Shown here in pieces: positions 42,720-47,683 of a stretch of 47,683 nucleotides of DNA (the stretch's first letter is position 1; each line of letters opens with the position of its first letter). The notes beneath the pieces were generated by a model. It ran no database searches. It saw only the letters and a list, made by a program, of their open reading frames with translations, and was not told where the DNA came from. The stretch is from Pseudomonadota bacterium (GTDB lineage Bacteria; Pseudomonadota; Gammaproteobacteria; Steroidobacterales; Woeseiaceae), in contig JADFNS010000023.1 of NCBI GenBank assembly GCA_022563255.1, positions 1 through 47,683 of the forward strand. The letters run 5' to 3'. Position numbers and translations under genes: made by a program.

Positions 42720-43453
42720 TTCGATTACGACAGGGGTTCGCCCTAATGATCCTCGTCATCATCGGGTGTGCGCCGCAGGTGGATGTAGAGGCCGATGTGG
42801 CGGACGTGGATGAACTGGATCGTGGATTGTTGACCACGGACCCGGTTTACAACAGCCTTCTTCGTTCCGTTTCAGAAAACAGGTTATTTTCGCCTCGTGA
42901 TCCAAGCCTCTCCATGCAATTCGATTCTTCTTTTCGATATATCGGCGGACAGAAGTTTGTACTGTACGGAGTAGCCGACACAGAGCAGTATTTCTTCGTA
43001 GAAACGACTGCAGACAATAAATTGAAAAGTCTGTACTGGGTACAGTTTGAAGCGTACCTGCCAGACAATACGTATCAATATGACTATGAGGATTCCCCAG
43101 CCCGGCTGCAACTCAACGACTATGAGCTCTACCTGGATACCTCTTTCGGTCATGCAAATCCAGGCCTAAAGAAAAGTAGAAGTCGTAGCGACGGCTATCT
43201 CGTTGGAGAATTCTTGCTAAGCAAAGGTTACGACTTTCCTGAGGAATACGCCTATGCTCGGCTGATTCATTTGACCGATGCCTCACGACGTAAGGAGCTA
43301 ATGATTATCTTTATAGATAATCTTGAGGCATACGGATTAACTGCTACGGATCTGAGCGAAGATGGCAATGACGCCCAGCGTTGGCTCGAGATTGAGAGCA
43401 TTCACTTGGAGAAAATACGTAGAACCTTGACACTGATTCCTCATCAAATTTAA
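42716..43453 (+). CDS. Lipoprotein of unknown function
   Basis: A 245-residue lipoprotein with lipobox VIIGC (Cys18), an acidic stretch (DVEADVADVDELDR), then beta-rich segments (FRYIGGQKFVLYGVADTEQY; LKSLYWVQFEAYLPD) and a helical end (RWLEIESIHLEKIRRTL). Many Tyr and Asp residues and no Cys beyond the lipid anchor. No family is recognised. It starts four bases inside the previous lipoprotein gene. Codon use is slightly more AT-rich than the core genes. Confidence 0.65.
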   Translation: MIRLRQGFALMILVIIGCAPQVDVEADVADVDELDRGLLTTDPVYNSLLRSVSENRLFSPRDPSLSMQFDSSFRYIGGQKFVLYGVADTEQYFFVETTADNKLKSLYWVQFEAYLPDNTYQYDYEDSPARLQLNDYELYLDTSFGHANPGLKKSRSRSDGYLVGEFLLSKGYDFPEEYAYARLIHLTDASRRKELMIIFIDNLEAYGLTATDLSEDGNDAQRWLEIESIHLEKIRRTLTLIPHQI

Positions 43454-43733
43454 ATTTTTTCTTGCGAACTTTCTTCGAGTACCGGAGGTCCGCTAATGAC
43501 CCAAAGCGGACGTTGGCTATTCACCACGCCGGGTGACGGCCGAGTATCTGGGCTCCGTTTTTGATGAGTTCTGGTACCTGTATTCTCCTATCAATTTGGC
43601 GTATTACTGCGTTCGCTCCGACGTGCAATGATCACTCTGCAGCCTGTATTCCTGCGGATGATCTGAGCAAGTATGAACTCGCTGTCGCGAGTTTCTCGCA
43701 TAACTACAGACTAAAAACTTTGAGGAGTAGAAA
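43454..43733. other. Intergenic stretch with a dispersed repeat copy
   Basis: 280 bases without a supported gene. The only structured item is the repeat copy at 43489-43510. The rest, including text near 43560-43690, shows stop codons in all frames. Confidence 0.5.
43489..43510. repeat. Dispersed repeat, copy 1
   Basis: TCCGCT (43489-43494) and AGCGGA (43505-43510) form an inverted repeat around a fixed AATGACCCAA spacer. The 21 bases from 43490 occur again, unchanged, at 44362-44382. Similar elements with degenerate text are seen at 44311-44340 and perhaps 42290-42312. Confidence 0.75.
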
Positions 43734-44183
43734 ATGAAACTACGTCATGTACTAGTTGGATTTGTTCTAACAGGACTTACAAGTAATGCGAGCGCCGATC
43801 TGGATGCGTGGACGGACTACGACATAAGTGAGGGTCTTTCAAACGTCACAACGGTCAAAGTTGATTCCAACATGATCGACAAATATTTGGAGGGGCTCCG
43901 GGATACATGGGCACCAGCCAATGATGTAGCTGTCAAGCTGGACCAGATCGAAAGCTATTCAATTTTCGTCAGCGATTTACCGAACGGAGGGGACTTCAAC
44001 GTCATTCTGGTCGTCCGATTTAAGGATGCTGGCGCGCTGCAGCCCAAGAAAGAGGACTATGAAGCCTTCATGAAGGAATGGGGCGAGGCGAATCGGGAGA
44101 GAAGCGACAAAATCGTTCTGACATACCCTGACATTCGTGAGATTGTCGGCGAATACAACATGCGCGAAATTACATTCAAGTAG
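43734..44183 (+). CDS. Small secreted alpha/beta protein
   Basis: A 149-residue protein with a signal peptide (VLVGFVLTGLTSNASA). The mature part alternates strands and helices (TTVKVDSNMIDKYLEGLRD, then FNVILVVRFKDAGAL and YEAFMKEWGEANRER), ending in YNMREITFK. The layout is like a dimeric alpha/beta-barrel domain. No catalytic residues can be named. A purine-rich GAGGAG lies just before the ATG, and a strong terminator follows. It is similar in layout to the protein at 44493. Confidence 0.65.
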   Translation: MKLRHVLVGFVLTGLTSNASADLDAWTDYDISEGLSNVTTVKVDSNMIDKYLEGLRDTWAPANDVAVKLDQIESYSIFVSDLPNGGDFNVILVVRFKDAGALQPKKEDYEAFMKEWGEANRERSDKIVLTYPDIREIVGEYNMREITFK

Positions 44184-44212
44184 ACGAGATTAGTTGCTCC
44201 TATTCGTTGTCC

Positions 44213-44250
44213 AAAAGGGCCTTCCTGATTCTTCAGGTAGGCCCTTTCTT
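44213..44250 (+). terminator. Rho-independent terminator
   Basis: AAAGGGCCT-T-CCTGA pairs with TCAGG-T-AGGCCCTTT, with one T-T mismatch, around a TTCT loop (about 44214-44247), followed by CTT. It closes the secreted protein gene ending at 44183. Confidence 0.85.
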
Positions 44251-44310
44251 GTGGAGTTTTAAGCGTCTGCTATACGCCGAAAGCTGCCATTCGCGTGGTA
44301 GGCTAACGAA

Positions 44311-44382
44311 CGTCCGCTTTACCCCTGAAAGCAGACATTAGGCTAATATCATCCTTCATGGCCGCTAATGACCCAAAGCGGA
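44311..44382. repeat. Dispersed repeat, copy 2 and a degenerate copy
   Basis: 44362-44382 repeats the 21 bases seen at 43490-43510 exactly (CCGCTAATGACCC... AGCGGA). Just before it, 44311-44340 contains CGTCCGCTTTACCCC and GAAAGCAGACATTA, which looks like a related but diverged unit. The elements are short, non-coding and lie between small secreted-protein genes. Confidence 0.65.
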
Positions 44383-44492
44383 AATCGCGGTCCATCCGAA
44401 GCTGCTGTAGAAATCCTGGAAAATTGAGCTGCGCTTGTTAGCAGTACGTTCTTTTGTATATGATCGACATTATGATCAAATGGGAGACAATA

Positions 44493-44894
44493 ATGAAGAA
44501 TATGAAATTCGCTATGACCGTGTGTGTGGCGATGGCCGGGGTATTTCTGATCTCAGGCTCTTCGCTGGCAGAGGAAGACAGCGACACCGTATTGCAGGTT
44601 CTCGCGATTGATACACACGGCAATACCGCCGCGTACGTCGCGTCCCTCAAGGCTGTCCTCGATCGTATTGAGGAACTGGCGCCCGAGTCAAACTCACGCG
44701 TGTGGGAAGCAACTTTTTCCGGCGATACGACCGGTACGGTCTATGTCGTAATCGAGTATCCCAGCATGGCCGCATTTGCTTCAGCGAGCGACAAGATCTC
44801 TGCCGATGAAGCCTTTGCCAAGTGGGTTGCAGCACTGGTTGAGACCGGGCGTACTGTCGAGTCCAATTCGATACTAACGGAAATCACTCCGTAG
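44493..44894 (+). CDS. Small secreted alpha/beta protein
   Basis: A 133-residue protein. GGGAG six bases before the ATG at 44493 decides the start over an in-frame codon at 44454. A signal peptide (FAMTVCVAMAGVFLISGSSLA) is followed by VLQVLAIDTHGNTAAYVASL, then VWEATFSGDTTGTVYVVIEY and FAKWVAALVETGRTV. This resembles a NIPSNAP/ABM-type dimeric alpha/beta barrel. The fold and size are close to the protein at 43734, so the two may be diverged paralogues. The role is unknown. Confidence 0.65.
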   Translation: MKNMKFAMTVCVAMAGVFLISGSSLAEEDSDTVLQVLAIDTHGNTAAYVASLKAVLDRIEELAPESNSRVWEATFSGDTTGTVYVVIEYPSMAAFASASDKISADEAFAKWVAALVETGRTVESNSILTEITP

Positions 44895-45115
44895 GCTGCG
44901 CAACTACAGGTCCGTCTGGCACTTGTGGCCGGGAGAGTAGCCTTGGGGGACTGCACCTCAGAGCCTTCGCAGAGTCTGTGCGAATGTCTGCAATTGGCCG
45001 ACTCCAGTCCTTCGCAGAACGGTTTTTGGAGTAGTTTGAACGACTGCTGCTGGTGCGAGCAGCCGGTCAAAATGCGCCGATTCGCGACTCTCCAACTGAA
45101 CGACCGGTAAGCGTC

Positions 45116-46313
45116 TGCGACTTCAACCGATCGACGCAACACATTGGTTAAATCGTTCAGCTGGTGTCCTGAAGTTTAACGTTTTCCTTGGTCGTTCGTT
45201 GAGTTGTCTTGCAACAGCATTCAGTTTGTTTTGATGGATGTTCGAGAGGTCCATTCCCTTTGGGAAATACTGCCTGAGAAGGCCATTGGTGTTTTCGTTC
45301 GAACCCCGTTGCCAGGGGCTTCGCGGATCACAGAAGTACACTTTGATATCAGTGGCCAAGCTAAAGCGTTTGTGTTCGGCCATCTCTGATCCACGATCCC
45401 AGGTTAGCGACTTGTAGAGTTCCCGCGGTAACTTGTGGGCCTGCTTGATCAAGGCATCGATGACGGTCTTCGAATCTTTACTCTTTACCCGAACCAACAT
45501 GACGTACCGCGTCTGGCGCTCAACTAGCGTAGCGATTTGGCTGTTATGGCTACCGATGATTAAATCGCCTTCCCAGTGTCCTGGGACAGCTCGATCTTCC
45601 ACTGAAGCTGGCCGTTCCCGGATCGATACCGTGTCCTTGATGCGGCCATGCGTGGCCGTCTTCTGCGTGTGGCTACGCCCGCGCCGCATCGCCCGCGTGC
45701 GCCGCAAGTGCTGCAACAGCTCTTTCTTCAAGGCCCCACGGGCCTGAATGAAGAGGCTTCGATAGATCGTCTCGTGTGACACCTGGAAGTTCTCGTCGTC
45801 CGGATACGCATATTTAAGCCAGCCAGCGATCTGTTCGGGTGACCAAAGTCCCCTTAGCTTCTCTGCCACGATGCCGGCTAGCGCACGGTTCTCAACCAGT
45901 TTACAAGTCTTCGGTCGGTGCGCCCGATCCCACGCCGCCTGATCTGCTTTGCTGGCTCGGTAATGTCGCCGGCCACCGTTGCGCTTGATCTCACGACTTA
46001 CCGTAGATGCTGCGCGACCCAATGAGGCAGCGATCCAACGAAGTGACTCGCCGGCGACAATACCTCGCGAGATCTCTTCGCGTTCCGACAACCTCAATGC
46101 GAATCGTGAACGCCCTCTTGGTGGTGGCCGTATCCCGCCAGTCTTCGCCAGAATGCCCTGAACGGATGAATGGCCCCGATCAAAAAGCCGTGCTATCTGA
46201 TACGTAGAATCACCCGCCTGCCAGCGATCCCACATCAGGTTCTTCTGTTCTGCGCTGTAGTAAATCCTCCGTCTCTGCTTCATCTGCAACATCTGACCTG
46301 GTCAACCTTTTTG
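45116..46313 (-). mobile_element. IS30-family insertion sequence
   Basis: One transposase gene fills the element. The left end TGCGACTTCAACCGATC, continuing GACGCAACA to 45141, resembles IS30-type terminal repeats, and the transposase stop (45123-45125) lies inside it. On the right, text after 46292 up to the IS3 element (ACCTTTTTGTG) must hold the other end, but only a weak match (TTGACCAGGTCAGATG on the minus strand) is seen, so that boundary is approximate. No target duplication could be confirmed. Confidence 0.6.
45123..46292 (-). CDS. IS30-family transposase
   Basis: A 389-residue DDE transposase, apparently intact. The N-terminus has a helix-turn-helix of the IS30 kind (STYQIARLFDRGHSSVQGIL and ISRGIVAGESLRWIAASLG with ASTVSREIKRN). 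The catalytic core shows GHWEGDLIIG (first D), SLTWDRGSEMA (second D) and SPWQRGSNENTNGLLRQYFP (E). The ending LNERPRKTLNFRTPAERF is canonical. It cuts and moves the element that encodes it. Confidence 0.95.
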   Translation of the reverse strand: MLQMKQRRRIYYSAEQKNLMWDRWQAGDSTYQIARLFDRGHSSVQGILAKTGGIRPPPRGRSRFALRLSEREEISRGIVAGESLRWIAASLGRAASTVSREIKRNGGRRHYRASKADQAAWDRAHRPKTCKLVENRALAGIVAEKLRGLWSPEQIAGWLKYAYPDDENFQVSHETIYRSLFIQARGALKKELLQHLRRTRAMRRGRSHTQKTATHGRIKDTVSIRERPASVEDRAVPGHWEGDLIIGSHNSQIATLVERQTRYVMLVRVKSKDSKTVIDALIKQAHKLPRELYKSLTWDRGSEMAEHKRFSLATDIKVYFCDPRSPWQRGSNENTNGLLRQYFPKGMDLSNIHQNKLNAVARQLNERPRKTLNFRTPAERFNQCVASIG

Positions 46314-46324
46314 TGACAACCCAG

Positions 46325-47203
46325 TTAAGCGGCTTTTTTCATTTCCAATAATTGTTGTTCGTAGTCACAGGGACTCATGTAATCCAAATAGGAATGAAGT
46401 CTCTGAGTGTTATAAAACATGGTGATGTATTCCAGTATGTCCTGCTGGGCTTCATAGCGAGTCTGGTAGTGTTGCCATTGCACCTGCTCCTGCTTCAGGC
46501 TGCCAAAGAAGCTTTCAACCACGGCGTTATCCCAACAGTCACCCTTGCGGCTCATACTGCCCTTGAACCCGTGGGCCTTGAGCAGTCGCCGGAATGCTTT
46601 GCTGGCATACTGCGAACCCCGATCCGAATGATGGATCAAACCGGCTCCAGGTCTGCGTCGCCAGATGGCCATCTGCAGCGCATCACACACCAGCTGGGCC
46701 TTCATGCGTGAACTCATGCTCCAGCCAACTATCTGACGTGAACACAAATCAATCACCACCGCCAGATACAACCAACCTTCTTGCGTCCAGATGTAGGTCA
46801 CATCAGACGCATACACCCGGTCTGTTTGTGGCACATCAAACTGGCGGTTCAGCAGATTATCAAACACCGGCTGTTGGTGATTGCTGTTGGTCGTCACTTT
46901 GAACTTCTTGCGCTGCCGTGCCTTGACATCCGCTTCTCGCATCAACTTTCTTGCCTTGTTGCGACTAACCGGATAACCCAATACATTCAATGCCTTCTTC
47001 ATCCGGCGACTGCCGTAGCTGTACCTGGAACTCACCGCAATATCTTTTACCCAGTCAATCATTTCCTGATGCACTGGATCGTCCGGTTTGTTCTTCTTCC
47101 GTGCCCGATCGCTGTAATAACCATTGCTTGTCACACCCAATACGCTGCATTGCAGGCTGATTGGCCAGGTATTCTTATGCCGGGTGATGAACGAATATTT
47201 CAC
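46325..47203 (-). CDS. IS3-family transposase OrfB
   Basis: Catalytic integrase-core part (292 aa): [11 protein letters not shown] (D), [13 protein letters not shown] (D) and [17 protein letters not shown] (E), ending with the usual [12 protein letters not shown]. An independent GTG start at 47203 overlaps the OrfA stop by four bases, but active transposase is normally made as an OrfAB fusion. The run of seven A on the coding strand (47233-47239), read as A-AAA-AAA in OrfA, and OrfB in the -1 frame fit programmed frameshifting. Confidence 0.93.
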   Translation of the reverse strand: MKYSFITRHKNTWPISLQCSVLGVTSNGYYSDRARKKNKPDDPVHQEMIDWVKDIAVSSRYSYGSRRMKKALNVLGYPVSRNKARKLMREADVKARQRKKFKVTTNSNHQQPVFDNLLNRQFDVPQTDRVYASDVTYIWTQEGWLYLAVVIDLCSRQIVGWSMSSRMKAQLVCDALQMAIWRRRPGAGLIHHSDRGSQYASKAFRRLLKAHGFKGSMSRKGDCWDNAVVESFFGSLKQEQVQWQHYQTRYEAQQDILEYITMFYNTQRLHSYLDYMSPCDYEQQLLEMKKAA

Positions 47204-47493
47204 TTCGTTTCTGCTGCAAAGAATACCGTCGCTTTTTTTAAGATATCTCGCTCCATCTGCAAGCGCTTCACCTGCACCTTGAGTGCCTTGATTGCTTCCA
47301 TCTCAGGCGTCAACTTGCCATTGCCGCGAAATGCCTGGCCATCATCTACTTCCAGCTCCTTCACCCAGCGACCCAGCATGTTGGCATTGATATCCAGGCT
47401 TCTGCCTGCCTCTGTCCGTGTATAGCCTTGATCCGTTACCAGGCTTACCGCATCCCATTTGAACTCTTTCGAATATTTCTTTCGTGTCGTCAT
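47200..47493 (-). CDS. IS3-family transposase OrfA
   Basis: A 97-residue DNA-binding protein with the typical IS3 OrfA layout: [20 protein letters not shown] and helix-turn-helix [20 protein letters not shown], then a leucine-zipper-like coiled coil ([20 protein letters not shown]). The slippery A-run near its end allows -1 frameshifting into OrfB. It helps bind the element ends. Confidence 0.9.
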   Translation of the reverse strand: MTTRKKYSKEFKWDAVSLVTDQGYTRTEAGRSLDINANMLGRWVKELEVDDGQAFRGNGKLTPEMEAIKALKVQVKRLQMERDILKKATVFFAAETK

Positions 47494-47541
47494 TTTTACT
47501 GCCCTCAGTTAAGATAATTATCCTTAACTGGGTTGTACAAA

Positions 47542-47683
47542 TCCATTAGACCACGTCATACTGCCGCCCGAATGGCCGCTGCACGCGGGCACGGCAGTCA
47601 CGCTCGGGGTAGCGAAATTGCGGCCGGCGCGCTGGGCAGCGATGTAGAAGGTATCCCCGTGCACTCCCTGCGCCTGCACGGCT
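47542..47683 (+). pseudogene. dapB: DapB fragment cut by IS3 and by the window edge
   Basis: From just after the IS3 end the frame reads TAARMAAARGHGSHARG, then ALGSDVEGIPVHSLRLHG, up to the edge. This matches the middle of 4-hydroxy-tetrahydrodipicolinate reductase (lysine and peptidoglycan synthesis), where (S)GTA...ARG leads to D-V-x-G-I-x-V-H-S-x-R-L. This V-H-S-x-R-L form is the actinobacterial/Chloroflexota version, not the usual gammaproteobacterial one (which reads more like G-F-A-T-V-R). The NAD(P)H-binding N-terminus is missing to the left, where IS3 lies. The right part is outside the window. Confidence 0.65.

Larger units (their letters stand above)
44184..44492. other. Intergenic region with terminator and repeats only
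   Basis: 309 bases between two small secreted-protein genes. It contains the terminator at 44213-44250 and repeat copies at 44311-44382; nothing else is supported. Confidence 0.6.
46314..47539 (-). mobile_element. IS3-family insertion sequence
   Basis: Terminal inverted repeats share ACAACCCAGTTAAG (46316-46329) with the reverse complement at 47523-47536; flanking TG.../...CA place the ends near 46314 and 47539. Two overlapping transposase frames lie within. The orfB stop codon (46325-46327) is inside the left repeat. Inside the right end, CAGTTAAG and CTTAACTG form another inverted repeat (47506-47530). The left end follows the IS30 element directly and the right end interrupts a dapB fragment. 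Confidence 0.8.

Noticed and set aside
1..47683. CRISPR array or complete prophage
   Set aside because: No regularly spaced direct repeats, cas genes, or phage structural gene set were seen.

Overview
Most of the window (about 2.4-45 kb) reads as ordinary chromosome of an uncultured marine-type gammaproteobacterium, possibly near Woeseiales. The reasons are a full ccmABCDEFGHI cluster, copA/copB copper resistance genes, a MaeA-type malic enzyme, many lipoproteins, and tightly overlapping operons with moderate-to-high GC. This taxonomy is inferred from gene content and protein style; no search was run.

The two ends look different. The first ~2.3 kb is a patchwork. It holds a lipoprotein N-terminus with a Pro/Ser/Thr linker, a LuxR-type response regulator of Chloroflexota style, a 5'-truncated prepilin peptidase, a phage-like N-terminus and a frameshifted DUF2971-like gene. 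It stops at the 3' half of a tRNA-Leu(UAA) (2341-2397) that has no 5' half, which is the usual scar of site-specific integration into a tRNA gene. The right end carries an IS30-family element directly beside an IS3-family element. The IS3 copy cuts into a dapB fragment of the actinobacterial/Chloroflexota type. The ends are therefore either transferred DNA or assembly joins.

Layout of the core: a STAND-like ATPase/TPR protein with a DUF4242 protein (2.5-5.8 kb); a membrane protein, a small CxxC protein and thymidine kinase (5.8-7.4 kb); an AAA-ATPase/FHA protein facing away from the ccm operon (7.4-8.7 kb); the cytochrome c maturation operon, preceded by a leader with two tiny ORFs (8.7-15.5 kb); a thioesterase and a nitronate monooxygenase-like enzyme; two tiny overlapping genes that seem unannotated (17.0-17.26 kb); a copL-like/copA/copB copper locus with a SnoaL-like protein (17.3-20.9 kb); a PLP decarboxylase, a sterol-desaturase-family enzyme and a YcaQ/AlkX-like protein; and a secreted repeat protein and a lipoprotein.

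The most interesting locus is 27.9-32.2 kb: cytochrome P450, fatty-acyl-AMP ligase fused to an acyl carrier domain, and a KAS III (FabH-like) enzyme. These three could activate, hydroxylate and extend a free fatty acid. A lysophospholipid acyltransferase and a DUF3108 protein are divergent to it, and a possible small RNA with a strong terminator follows it. Then come an EamA transporter, an XdhC/MocA-like maturation pair without its enzyme, malic enzyme, cysteine synthase, a thioredoxin-like lipoprotein coupled to an M13 metallopeptidase, and a looser region (42-45 kb) of small secreted proteins, terminators and a dispersed short repeat leading into the IS elements.
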